A stretch of DNA of 64,000 nucleotides, from the NCBI GenBank assembly GCA_033344775.1, contig JAWPMT010000002.1, positions 962,685 to 1,026,684 of the forward strand, given 5' to 3'. The notes beneath the pieces were generated by a model. The model was not told where the DNA came from and searched no databases. It saw only the letters and a list, made by a program, of their open reading frames with translations. Position 1 is the stretch's first letter, and every line of letters begins with the position of its first letter. This DNA is from Cytophagales bacterium (GTDB lineage: Bacteria; Bacteroidota; Bacteroidia; Cytophagales; Cyclobacteriaceae). The position numbers and the translations under genes were made by a program. This document shows positions 41,357-49,879 of the stretch, piece by piece.

Positions 41357-42706
41357 TTAGTTTTGAAATGATAAAGTGAAAATGGTGCTGCCGGGTTCAC
41401 TTTGCAGCTCTAAATGTCCCCCATGCAGACTCATGATCTGCCTGCTGACACTTAAGCCAATCCCTGAACCTTCCTTCTTAGTGGTATAGAAAGGGATGAA
41501 AATCTTCTCAATTTTTTCCTGATCTACTCCAGGGCCATTGTCCTGAACAATGATCAAAGTATTGCCAGCTTCGGATTTTACTTTGACAGTTATTGTAGGA
41601 TTTTCCGAATTTTCGAGTGCTTCTTTGGAATTCTTGAGCAAGTTGATCAGTACTTGTTCGATCAGTACTGGATCTAATGGGATGATCACAGATTCATCCG
41701 CAATATCCAGGTGTATGCCAGGCGTATTAGGCTCAGCAGAAGTGAGGTTGATGATCTTTCGAATCCAGGGAGCGATAGTAACTGGTTCAATTTCTGGTTT
41801 GGGTATCCGTGTAAGCTTGCGGTAGTTGTTGACAAACTTCAAAATACCATTGCCTCGACCAATGATCGTCTCCAAAGAAAAGGCCAGGTCTTCCAGGTTC
41901 TCATCACTGATTTCCTGGGTAGACTTGGGATGACCCTCTTCCGTATGGAGGATCATCTGCATGGTTTCAGCCAATGATACGATGGGGGTCACCGAGTTCA
42001 TGGTTTCGTGAGTAAGAATCCTTATTAGCTTATGCCAGGCTTCAATTTCCTTTTTTCGGATCTCATTTTGAATGTTCTGAAAACACACAATTTTCATGAC
42101 CACAGAACGGAGGGTGATTTGGGAGGCAGTCACCGAAAACATCTGATCTTTACCACTTACTCTGGTCTCGATCAGTTGATTAGGAGCCAGTTCCATTTGA
42201 TAGAGTTGTTCCACAAAAGCGATATTGGGATTTCGGAGGTTTTTCCATTTCGTCACCTTAGGCAAGGATAATAGGTCTGAGGCCGTTTGATTCATCACTT
42301 GAATTTCCTCCTGATCATCAAATACGATCACACCAAAACTGATTTGACTGATGATCTCGTTGAGAAATTGATATTCGGCCATTCGCTCTGTTTCATATTC
42401 ACGAAAAGCGTGGATCACCTCACGAAAGGAATGATTCAGGGCTTTGAAGGAAGAGGAGTCTGCTTTTTGTGAAAAGCTAAGTTGAAAGTCACCATCTCTT
42501 ACGCCAGACAGGAAGCGTGACAGTTCAAGATTAGTCCGGTTGACGAAATAGGTCAATTCGACCAGTTGAGCGATAATGATTCCTACCAGAATGATCTGAG
42601 TGAAGAAAAGGTCTACCCTCAAAAATATGGTTGATAGAGTAACAATACTGGCGGTAATCAATGCCAGACGAAACAATAATTTGAAAAAGAAGCGATTAAA
42701 GACCAT
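41357..42706 (-). CDS. Sensor histidine kinase (NtrY-like)
   Basis: A 449-residue inner-membrane kinase with two membrane helices (about 10-28 and 33-52) and almost no periplasmic part. A HAMP-like segment follows, then a PAS domain (about 105-210, IISQISFGVIVFDDQEEIQV). The dimerisation helix carries His in ILTHETMNSVTPIVSLAETM and the ATPase domain has N (LINLLKNSKEALE), G1 (DNGPGV) and F/G2 (FYTTKKEGSGIGLS) boxes. With no periplasmic sensor it probably reads membrane or cytoplasmic state. It overlaps the upstream regulator gene by 11 bp. Confidence 0.93.
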   Translation of the reverse strand: MVFNRFFFKLLFRLALITASIVTLSTIFLRVDLFFTQIILVGIIIAQLVELTYFVNRTNLELSRFLSGVRDGDFQLSFSQKADSSSFKALNHSFREVIHAFREYETERMAEYQFLNEIISQISFGVIVFDDQEEIQVMNQTASDLLSLPKVTKWKNLRNPNIAFVEQLYQMELAPNQLIETRVSGKDQMFSVTASQITLRSVVMKIVCFQNIQNEIRKKEIEAWHKLIRILTHETMNSVTPIVSLAETMQMILHTEEGHPKSTQEISDENLEDLAFSLETIIGRGNGILKFVNNYRKLTRIPKPEIEPVTIAPWIRKIINLTSAEPNTPGIHLDIADESVIIPLDPVLIEQVLINLLKNSKEALENSENPTITVKVKSEAGNTLIIVQDNGPGVDQEKIEKIFIPFYTTKKEGSGIGLSVSRQIMSLHGGHLELQSEPGSTIFTLSFQN

Positions 42707-44039
42707 ACTTCTCTAATCTTCGATAAAGGGCCAGTCGATCAATACCAAGGTCTTTCGCTGCATGGGTGATGTTACCTTTGTTCTTCTCTAATGCTTTAAG
42801 GATCAGGGTTTTTTCCATTTCCTTCAAGTCGAGGTTCATCGTATGCTCGTCTTCAGGATCTTGCGTCAGGTTGAAATCCGCAAAGGTCAGGTTGGTCTGA
42901 TCACTCAGGATGATGGCCCGCTCCATGGCGTGCTGAAGTTCTCGAATATTGCCAGGCCAATCGTATTCCTGTAGCCCTTTAATGACTTCCGAATGCAGCT
43001 TGATGCCCGGTTTCTGATATTTCTTGCGGTACGACTTCAAAAAATGATTAGCCAACAAAGGAATGTCTTCAATACGGTCACGAAGTGCCGGTACTTCAAT
43101 TTCTATCGTATTGATCCTGTACATAAGATCTTGACGGAACGTTTTTTCTTCAACCATGCGCTTCAGGTCTGAATTAGAAGCCGTAATCAGCCTGATATTG
43201 AATGGGATGGCTTCATTAGCACCCACTCGCGTAATTTCGCGGTTTTGAAGGGCCGTCAGTAGTTTCGACTGCTGAGGTAAGTCCAAATTACCGATCTCGT
43301 CGAGGAAGAGCGTACTTTTATGTGCCAACTCGAACTTACCCATTCTTGCATCGTGTGCATCGGTAAAAGCGCCTTTTACATGTCCGAAAAGTTCAGATTC
43401 AAATAGGCTGCTGGAGAGTGAACCTAGATCCACACCCACCATGGCATGTTCGTTTCGGTCGGAGAGGCTGTGAATGGTTTGTGCTACCAGACTTTTTCCA
43501 GTTCCATTTTCTCCTGATAATAAAATATTGGCATCCGTCTTGGCCACTTTATCAATCAGACCCATCATCGTTTTGAAGGCTCGTGACTCACCGATGAGTT
43601 GGTGCTCAATTCCTGTCGATAACAAAGGCTTTTCTTGAGTAGCACTGGACTTTAATTTTAGCGCCATTTGCACGGAAGCAAGCAATTTGTCGTTGCTCCA
43701 GGGTTTGGTGATGAAGTCTCTGGCACCTCTTCGCATGGCTTCTACGGCCAGATTAATTTCTCCATAGGCCGTGATAGGGATGACTTCCACATCAGGATAA
43801 GCCCCAATAACCTGTTCTATGAGCTGTAATCCTTGTGATCCGTCATTTTCACCACGAGTAAGGTTCATATCGAGTAGCAGCAGATCAAACTCGATATCCG
43901 ACAATACTTTGTTCAGTTGATCGGGATTACTGAGGGTATGGACATAGGTGAACTTTTGTTTGAGAAACATCTTAGCTGATGCTAATACCGCCTCATCATC
44001 ATCCAGTACCAAAAGTTTAGCATTTTCTTTCACGCGCAA
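42696..44039 (-). CDS. Sigma-54-dependent response regulator (NtrC family)
   Basis: A 447-residue regulator. The receiver domain has acidic residues DDDE, phosphoacceptor Asp in LLLDMNLTRG, and Thr/Lys in PITAYG and FITKPWS. The AAA+ domain has Walker A GENGTGKS, the sigma-54 contact loop reads GAFTDA instead of GAFTGA, and Walker B is TLFLDEIGNLD. The C-terminal Fis-type helix-turn-helix is NITHAAKDLGIDRLALYRRL. There is no ATG before the receiver; TTG at 44039 or GTG at 44033 must start it. It is divergent from the permease gene at 44229, its likely target. Confidence 0.93.
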   Translation of the reverse strand: MRVKENAKLLVLDDDEAVLASAKMFLKQKFTYVHTLSNPDQLNKVLSDIEFDLLLLDMNLTRGENDGSQGLQLIEQVIGAYPDVEVIPITAYGEINLAVEAMRRGARDFITKPWSNDKLLASVQMALKLKSSATQEKPLLSTGIEHQLIGESRAFKTMMGLIDKVAKTDANILLSGENGTGKSLVAQTIHSLSDRNEHAMVGVDLGSLSSSLFESELFGHVKGAFTDAHDARMGKFELAHKSTLFLDEIGNLDLPQQSKLLTALQNREITRVGANEAIPFNIRLITASNSDLKRMVEEKTFRQDLMYRINTIEIEVPALRDRIEDIPLLANHFLKSYRKKYQKPGIKLHSEVIKGLQEYDWPGNIRELQHAMERAIILSDQTNLTFADFNLTQDPEDEHTMNLDLKEMEKTLILKALEKNKGNITHAAKDLGIDRLALYRRLEKYGL

Positions 44040-44228
44040 TCTGTCTTTTCCTCAGTATTGAAATAAAGGAATACGAACTTTGTATCAAAAACAAACATCA
44101 CATTGTATAAAAACATACGATTTTTACTGGCAATGACTTAGGTAAATATTTTAAGATGCTGATAGCCAGCTATTTATCAATACTGGTATGGTGTTCGGTT
44201 ATGATCGGACACAGAAACTTTACTACAC

Positions 44229-46655
44229 ATGCTTCGAAACTATATCATTACTGCTTATCGAAATCTGAGTCGAAACAAAGTTTACGCATTACTTAATGTA
44301 TTGGGACTAGCTCTTGGCATCGGTTGTTCCATCGTCATCTTCAAGGTCGTACGTTATGAATTGAGTTACGACAAACATCAAGTCAATTATGATCGGATCT
44401 ATCGCATTGTATCTCAAGACATTTATCCAGATCGGACGGATTACGGACAGGGGGTACCTCATCCATTAGCAGCAGCGGTAAAAGTGGATTACCCGGATGT
44501 ATTGGAGTCAGTAGTAACTCAAAAGGCATTTGGACAGATCAATACCTTGCAGCAGGGGAATATTGATAAGAAGTTCTTGATGAGTGGGACGCTGTTGTAT
44601 ACCAAACCGGAATATTTCAAAATATTTCCTCAGCAATGGCTAGCTGGGGATTCAAGTAATGCTCTTAAGACCCCTAATACGGCCATCATTACCGCCAGTA
44701 CACTCAAGAAATTTTACGATTTAGCGCCATCTGAAGCGGACCAGGTGCTAGGGGAGCAGATTTCACATGAAAACAAGGCGGTTTTTGATATTGTAGGTGT
44801 GATTGCTGATCCTCCGGAAAATACAAACTTCCCATTTGAGGTGTATTTAGAGTACAGTGCAATGAAAATCACGGATGTTTATTTCGGAGAAGGAGACAGG
44901 TGGAACAGTGTCAATTCAAATACCAATGCTTACATACTGGTAGGATCGGATTTCAATGCGACTCAATTTGACACTAAACTCATCGATATGGTTGAAAAAT
45001 ACCATGGGGAAGGAGAGTCAGATGGCAATAGATACCATGCCCAGCCATTGTCAGATGTTCATTATAGTAAGCGATATAGCAATTACGTAGATTCCGTTTC
45101 TAAGGAGTCATTGTACGCCCTGGCGATCATAGCCGCATTCCTTGTACTTACAGCATGCATCAACTTTATAAATCTGGCGACCGCTCAAGCAGCCAACCGT
45201 TCTAAAGAAATCGGGATTAGAAAGGCCATTGGAAGCTCAGGCTCTCAAATTGTTACCCAGTTTTTGAGTGAGATTTTTCTGATCACTCTGGTGGCTACGG
45301 TTCTGTCACTGGCGATTGGGGAGTTACTGTTTATCCACCTCGAATCAGTGGTAGGATATCGACTTTCTTTGTTTCCCTTTACGGACATTCCTTCCATCAT
45401 ATTTATCGTTTGCCTGCTTTTTATTGTGACCTTCTTCGCCGGATCTTATCCTTCATTTCTGCTATCGAAGATGAACACGGTGAAGGCGTTGAAAAGTAAG
45501 ATCACTTCGAAAAACAGTTCCGGGGGAGTTTCTCTTAGAAAAGTATTGGTGATTTGTCAGTTTGCGATTTCACAGTTTATGATTGTTGGTACACTGATCA
45601 TTACTGCTCAGATGGACTATTTCCTTAACGCCGACCTTGGATTCAATCGTGATGCCAAGATCCTGACTTATTTGCCTGAGCGTGATGAGGTAAAACGAGA
45701 TCGGTTTAAAACAATGATGTTGCAATCTGCCTCAATCACAGATATTACATTTTCTTTAAGTGCACCCTTGGGTACATCAGGTTCCTTTTCGAATTTCAAT
45801 TACGAACCACTCAATTCAGAAGATGAGTACCATTCAAGTTTCAAAACGGTAGATGATCGCTACATCGACTATTATGAACTGGAATTAGTCGCTGGTAGAA
45901 AGCTTCGCGGCAGCGATAGCACGAACGTAGCAGTGATCAATGAAAAAATAGCAGACCTGATGGGTTATAAAGATCGCTATGAGGAGGTATTGGGGCAGAA
46001 ACTGACCAGTGGATTCAAAGGGGATAAAACGGTGATCGGAGTGATGAAAAATTTTCACAATACTCCGTTGAGGAATGATATTGATTTTGTGATGCTAATC
46101 AATGATCCTGAGTTTTACTACGAGATTTCATTCAAGATCGGCTCCCGAACAGATTACAAAGCTGCATTGGATCATTTCAATGAGAGCTGGGAGGAAGTAT
46201 TTCCTGAGTACGTAAAAAACTGGGAATTCTACGATGAACAGCTGGCAAATCAATATGAGGACGAGCAGAAAGTATCGTCTCTCATGAAGCTGTTTTCTAT
46301 CATCGCGATACTGATTGGTTGTATTGGACTTTATGGATTGATTTCCTTCATCGCGCTCAATAAAATGAAAGAGATAGGTGTTAGAAAGGTGCTTGGAGCA
46401 TCAATTGGAAATATCCTGATGATCTACTCTAAAGAAATTGTGATTCTACTTTCAATAGCCTTTATCGTTGCCGGACCTGGTGCCTTTTACTTGATGGATC
46501 TTTGGTTGGATGATTTCACCTACAGCATTAACATCAGCCCTTTGTTTTTCATAGTAGCTTTCTTTCTATCTATGTTAGTAGCCTTGCTAACCATCAGTCA
46601 CAGAACCATTTCTTCTGCATTGATGGACCCTGCGAGGACGTTGAAGGACGAGTAG
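44229..46655 (+). CDS. ABC transporter permease, MacB/FtsX-like
   Basis: An 808-residue permease with two MacB-type halves. The first begins MLRNYIITAYRNLSRNKVYA and contains a long periplasmic domain (about 45-275) followed by three helices (about 285-420). The second half has a periplasmic domain (about 460-680) and three helices ending in RTISSALMDPARTLKDE. The FtsX signatures KEIGIRKAIGSSGSQIVTQF and KEIGVRKVLGASIGNILMIY precede the helices. No ATPase gene is in the window. Such Bacteroidota permeases are mechanotransmission-type exporters or envelope-stress proteins with unknown cargo. It is divergent from the NtrC-like regulator. Confidence 0.93.
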   Translation: MLRNYIITAYRNLSRNKVYALLNVLGLALGIGCSIVIFKVVRYELSYDKHQVNYDRIYRIVSQDIYPDRTDYGQGVPHPLAAAVKVDYPDVLESVVTQKAFGQINTLQQGNIDKKFLMSGTLLYTKPEYFKIFPQQWLAGDSSNALKTPNTAIITASTLKKFYDLAPSEADQVLGEQISHENKAVFDIVGVIADPPENTNFPFEVYLEYSAMKITDVYFGEGDRWNSVNSNTNAYILVGSDFNATQFDTKLIDMVEKYHGEGESDGNRYHAQPLSDVHYSKRYSNYVDSVSKESLYALAIIAAFLVLTACINFINLATAQAANRSKEIGIRKAIGSSGSQIVTQFLSEIFLITLVATVLSLAIGELLFIHLESVVGYRLSLFPFTDIPSIIFIVCLLFIVTFFAGSYPSFLLSKMNTVKALKSKITSKNSSGGVSLRKVLVICQFAISQFMIVGTLIITAQMDYFLNADLGFNRDAKILTYLPERDEVKRDRFKTMMLQSASITDITFSLSAPLGTSGSFSNFNYEPLNSEDEYHSSFKTVDDRYIDYYELELVAGRKLRGSDSTNVAVINEKIADLMGYKDRYEEVLGQKLTSGFKGDKTVIGVMKNFHNTPLRNDIDFVMLINDPEFYYEISFKIGSRTDYKAALDHFNESWEEVFPEYVKNWEFYDEQLANQYEDEQKVSSLMKLFSIIAILIGCIGLYGLISFIALNKMKEIGVRKVLGASIGNILMIYSKEIVILLSIAFIVAGPGAFYLMDLWLDDFTYSINISPLFFIVAFFLSMLVALLTISHRTISSALMDPARTLKDE

Positions 46656-46758
46656 CCTGTGGCTACCTCTTGACAAATTAGATTACTAGGAATAATCTGA
46701 TTTGTTCGCTACTTCGATGTAATCTGTTTAGTGTTGACTCTAAGTAATCTTCTCGAAA

Positions 46759-46801
46759 GATCAATCAGGTCAGTTCCAAGTGATCTGATTGATTATATTT
46801 G
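46759..46801 (+). promoter_or_regulatory. Operator-like dyad and -7 element before the NSS transporter
   Basis: ATCAATCAGGTCA and TGATCTGATTGAT form an inverted repeat of 13 bp (one mismatch/G-U) around about 9 bases. It overlaps the site where a -33 box would lie. The following TATATTTG (46794-46801) matches TAnnTTTG, 20 bp before the ATG at 46822. This looks like a regulated promoter. Confidence 0.5.
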
Positions 46802-46821
46802 GCATTGACCTAAAAGTGAAT

Positions 46822-48321
46822 ATGTCGAATACCGAATCGTTCAGTAACCGATGGGGGATTGTCCTGGCCTCTCTTGGTATGGCTATCGGCGCTGGAAACC
46901 TCTGGCGCTTTCCACGTTTAGCGGGGCAGTATGGAGGAAGCTTCATTCTATTGTGGATCCTGTTTTTGTTTATTTGGTCCATTCCCTTACTCCTCGCAGA
47001 GTTTTCGATCGGCAAAAAGTATCGGAAAGGCGTGATCGGTTCTTTTGCGGAATTTGCAGGGAAACCCTACACCTGGATGGGTTTCTTTATCACTTTATGT
47101 ACGCTCGGTATTGCCTTTTATTATTCTGTGGTTACGGCCTGGACCCTGCAATATCTTGGCATCTCCATTCAAAATACGATTTCGGGTGACCTTTCAGAGA
47201 AGATCGCAGCCGACCCTTCTTTTTTACAAGAACAATGGATGGGTATCTCCAATGGGAATGGTCTGACGATTGCTCTGTATATCATTGTTGTTCTGGTGGG
47301 AGTTTTTCTGTTAGGTAAAGGCATCAAACAAGGACTGGAGAAAGCCAATAGAATTCTCATTCCCAGTTTGTTTGTTTTGATCCTGATCATCGTTGTGATT
47401 GCGTTGAGTATGCCCAATGGGACAAAGGGGCTGGAATACATGTTCCTGATCGATCCAAAGCATTTTAGTAATCCTGTAGTCTGGATAGAGGCACTATCGC
47501 AATCGGCCTGGTCCACCGGAGCAGGATGGGGACTGATGATGACCATCTCCTCGTACAGTCGTGAAAAAGAAGATGTTACCCTCAATACCTTCATTGGCGC
47601 ATTCGGCAATAACACCGCTTCACTGATCGCCGGCATGGCGATTTTACCTGCGGTATTTGCCCTGGCAGCTTCGGAACAAGAAGCATTAGGGTATCTACAG
47701 TCTGGAAATCAGGCGTTGACGTTTACGATCATTCCTAAACTGTTCTCTAATTTCTCCGGAGGAGGATTCTTGTCCATCTTGTTCTTTTTGGCACTTTTCT
47801 TTGCCGCCTTTAGTTCGCTGCTCCCGATGATCGAACTATTCATTAGCAATCTGCTCAATGTAGGCATGAGTAGGAGAGTAGCCAGTTACATTGTGATGGC
47901 TGGATTTATCCTGATTGGTTTTCCTTCGGCATACAGCCTCGATTTCTTCAGTAATCAAGATTGGGTATGGGGAGTTGGATTAATACTGTCAGGGTTGTTT
48001 ATTCTGTTTGCAGTGGTGAAATCTGGTGCATTGTCCTTCAAAGAGAAATTGATCGATCACGATTCCGACTTCAAGGTGCCTAATAGTTATTTCCTGATTA
48101 CGACTATTACTAACCTTGGTATAGCTGTATTCCTGATCTATTGGTGGCTGTCACAGGGATATAGCGAATATCCCTGGTTTGACGCGAATGGCAACTGGAA
48201 CGTAATGGATGTTTACAGCAATGCCTCCGTGATCACCCAATGGATCGGTGTATTGATCCTTGGGATCTTACTCAACCGATTCTTGTACAAGAAATTTGTG
48301 ACCAGCCAAAAAAGTAATTAA
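46822..48321 (+). CDS. Sodium-dependent transporter (NSS/SNF family)
   Basis: A 499-residue transporter with 11-12 helices. I start it at ATG 46822 (MSNTESFSNRWGIVLASLGM) because the upstream TTG lies in the promoter. The first unwound helix, AIGAGNLWRFPRLAGQYGGS, holds the NSS sodium and substrate site, and TGAGWGLMMTISSYSREKED is the partner helix 6. It couples Na+ entry to uptake of an amino acid or amine, probably a neutral amino acid. A 36-residue small subunit gene follows 4 bp downstream. Confidence 0.93.
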   Translation: MSNTESFSNRWGIVLASLGMAIGAGNLWRFPRLAGQYGGSFILLWILFLFIWSIPLLLAEFSIGKKYRKGVIGSFAEFAGKPYTWMGFFITLCTLGIAFYYSVVTAWTLQYLGISIQNTISGDLSEKIAADPSFLQEQWMGISNGNGLTIALYIIVVLVGVFLLGKGIKQGLEKANRILIPSLFVLILIIVVIALSMPNGTKGLEYMFLIDPKHFSNPVVWIEALSQSAWSTGAGWGLMMTISSYSREKEDVTLNTFIGAFGNNTASLIAGMAILPAVFALAASEQEALGYLQSGNQALTFTIIPKLFSNFSGGGFLSILFFLALFFAAFSSLLPMIELFISNLLNVGMSRRVASYIVMAGFILIGFPSAYSLDFFSNQDWVWGVGLILSGLFILFAVVKSGALSFKEKLIDHDSDFKVPNSYFLITTITNLGIAVFLIYWWLSQGYSEYPWFDANGNWNVMDVYSNASVITQWIGVLILGILLNRFLYKKFVTSQKSN

Positions 48322-48325
48322 AAGT

Positions 48326-48436
48326 ATGAGTACTTCAGCATTGATCAGTATGGTGTTGATCCTGGGGATCATCATGGGAGGATTTGTTTTCTTTCTTCGT
48401 ATTGCTATTAAAAAAGAGAACCAAAAAGACACTTAA
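48326..48436 (+). CDS. NSS transporter small subunit, MetS-like
   Basis: This 36-residue ORF begins with ATG 4 bp after the transporter stop and encodes MSTSALISMVLILGIIMGGF, then VFFLRIAIKKENQKDT. One membrane helix followed by a short basic cytoplasmic tail is the plan of MetS-type subunits of methionine/alanine NSS transporters. It is easily missed by gene callers because of its length. The tight spacing supports co-translation, and the partner would be the 46822-48321 transporter. Confidence 0.75.
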   Translation: MSTSALISMVLILGIIMGGFVFFLRIAIKKENQKDT

Positions 48437-48444
48437 TTTGCCGC

Positions 48445-48915
48445 ATGGAAAAAATTGATCCGCTTAATCAGGTAGCAGAGTTTCACAAGACTTTTAAACA
48501 CCCCATTCTCGATACGCCACAAATCCCTTCAGAGGACCGATGTAAGTTAAGGGTAGAGTTGATCAGTGAAGAGTTGAAAGAATTGCAGGAAGCAATCGAT
48601 AATAAGGATCTTACCGAAGTGGCAGATGCGCTATGTGATATCCAATATGTATTGTCAGGAGCGGTACTGGAATTCGGAATGGGCGAGAATTTCAAAGATT
48701 TGTTCGAGGAAGTACAGCGCTCAAACATGAGTAAAGCGTGTAAGACAGAGGAAGAGGCTGAGCAAACAGTAGCCTATTACGAAAAGGAGAGAAATACGCC
48801 ATGTTACTTTAAAGAAGCTGATGGCTTGTTCCTTGTTTATAGAACCGAGGACAACAAAACCCTTAAATCCATTAACTATTCACCAGCAAATCTCAAAAAG
48901 ATTCTGAAGGATTGA
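48445..48915 (+). CDS. MazG/PRA-PH-like nucleoside triphosphate pyrophosphohydrolase
   Basis: A 156-residue all-alpha NTP pyrophosphohydrolase. The metal ligands are visible as EELKELQEAIDNKD (EExxE-type) and EVADALCDIQYVLSGAVLEF (ExxD). A helical extension (TEEEAEQTVAYYEKERNTPC) follows, then a strand-rich tail (GLFLVYRTEDNKTLKSINYS). This form probably hydrolyses non-canonical NTPs. It lies 8 bp after the MetS-like gene and may be co-transcribed with the transporter, although a functional link is not obvious. Confidence 0.85.
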   Translation: MEKIDPLNQVAEFHKTFKHPILDTPQIPSEDRCKLRVELISEELKELQEAIDNKDLTEVADALCDIQYVLSGAVLEFGMGENFKDLFEEVQRSNMSKACKTEEEAEQTVAYYEKERNTPCYFKEADGLFLVYRTEDNKTLKSINYSPANLKKILKD

Positions 48916-48926
48916 ACTTTTTCGGA

Positions 48927-49076
48927 TTAGAAAGGTTTATAAATACTGAGGCTATGGAAGTTTTGAATCAATAGCTTCTCAAATACAGTCTGTTCTTCTG
49001 TCATAAAAAAGGACATTAACAAGACGTAGACTGCAAATAGGATACATGTCCTACTCCACTGCTTTATTTTTTTCAT
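48927..49076 (-). CDS. Small membrane peptide, 49 residues (hypothetical)
   Basis: On the minus strand an ATG at 49076 starts MKKIKQWSRTCILFAVYVLL, then MSFFMTEEQTVFEKLLIQNF and a short tail. A basic start plus one hydrophobic helix and an amphipathic end is a believable small membrane protein. I see no ribosome-binding site or conserved relatives, and it could be chance. Its frame is open over 150 bp in otherwise AT-rich intergenic DNA. Confidence 0.35.
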   Translation of the reverse strand: MKKIKQWSRTCILFAVYVLLMSFFMTEEQTVFEKLLIQNFHSLSIYKPF

Positions 49077-49187
49077 TAGTCTCGGGCGGATGAGATCAAA
49101 AAAAATTGTACTGATCTTTGCAAATCAGTACAGTGAACAAAGCTAAATCATAATTTATTACAAATACAATACCCAATTCGGGGTATT

Positions 49188-49664
49188 TTAATCAATCCGG
49201 GTCATAAAGATCTTCGGGTCGTCTCTTTTCTTGCCGCTATCTTCATGAACTAGCAGACCATCTTCCATGAACCAGTAGCTATCTCCATCGGTTTTGATGT
49301 GGTCATTATCTTCTATAACAAGCTCTCCGTGACGGTTGATTGACCAATCTGTCCATTCAACATCGTCTGAACCAAAAGCCTCAATATAGATCTTTAATTC
49401 ATTGTCATCCTTGAACTCAAAATAAACGTCGATATTTTCAATAATCCCCTCTACAAGCCCAGAAACGCCTCTTAGAATGACTTCTCCGAGTAGATTATCC
49501 TCTTCTTCCATTTCTTCTTCGGCCTCTTCCAGCACGTCTTCTATATCAATGACGAGCTTCCAGGTCGTGCCAATCAGGTCTTTTTCTTTCAACTTTTGAG
49601 CGGAACTTGCAAAAGGGATGGCCATCAATAATGCCAGAACAATTAAGGTAGTTGATCTTTTCAT
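49188..49664 (-). CDS. Secreted acidic hypothetical protein
   Basis: I start at ATG 49664, which opens a signal peptide (MKRSTTLIVLALLMAIPF, SSAQ); the longer frame uses a TTG. The mature part (about 130 residues) has a very acidic stretch (EDVLEEAEEEMEEEDN) and then strands resembling a lipocalin-like or META-type fold (GTTWKLVIDIED, NIDVYFEFKDDNELKIYIEA). The pattern W-x-L near the start and repeated strands suggest a small beta-barrel. No function can be assigned. It is a lone gene, with no terminator I can support. Confidence 0.65.
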   Translation of the reverse strand: MKRSTTLIVLALLMAIPFASSAQKLKEKDLIGTTWKLVIDIEDVLEEAEEEMEEEDNLLGEVILRGVSGLVEGIIENIDVYFEFKDDNELKIYIEAFGSDDVEWTDWSINRHGELVIEDNDHIKTDGDSYWFMEDGLLVHEDSGKKRDDPKIFMTRID

Positions 49665-49851
49665 GACTGTTTGGTTTGTGGTGAGCAAATTTCTTTTTTA
49701 TTATTTTAAGTTTTTCACCTCGGCACAAATAAAAATTTTGGTAATTCTCAGAAAATCCTTTCTAAACCTACTATTTTGTTATGCAAGGTACTGTTATATA
49801 AACCAATACTGATTTGCTGCAAAAAGGTTACATCAAGGGGGTAAACTTCCT

Positions 49852-49859
49852 TAAATTTG
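49852..49859 (+). promoter_or_regulatory. Putative ffh promoter -7 element
   Basis: TAAATTTG matches TAnnTTTG exactly, 20 bp before the ffh ATG. A partial -33 (TTA at 49828-49830) lies 21 bases upstream. Confidence 0.5.
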
Positions 49860-49879
49860 TACCTTGAAATTCACGAAAG

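Noticed and set aside
44040..44228. Sigma-54 promoter between the NtrC-like regulator and the permease
   Set aside because: TGGCAATGACTTAGGT and TGGTATGGTGTTCGGT have a good -24 GG, but the nearly invariant GC at -12 is missing, so I did not list either as a promoter.
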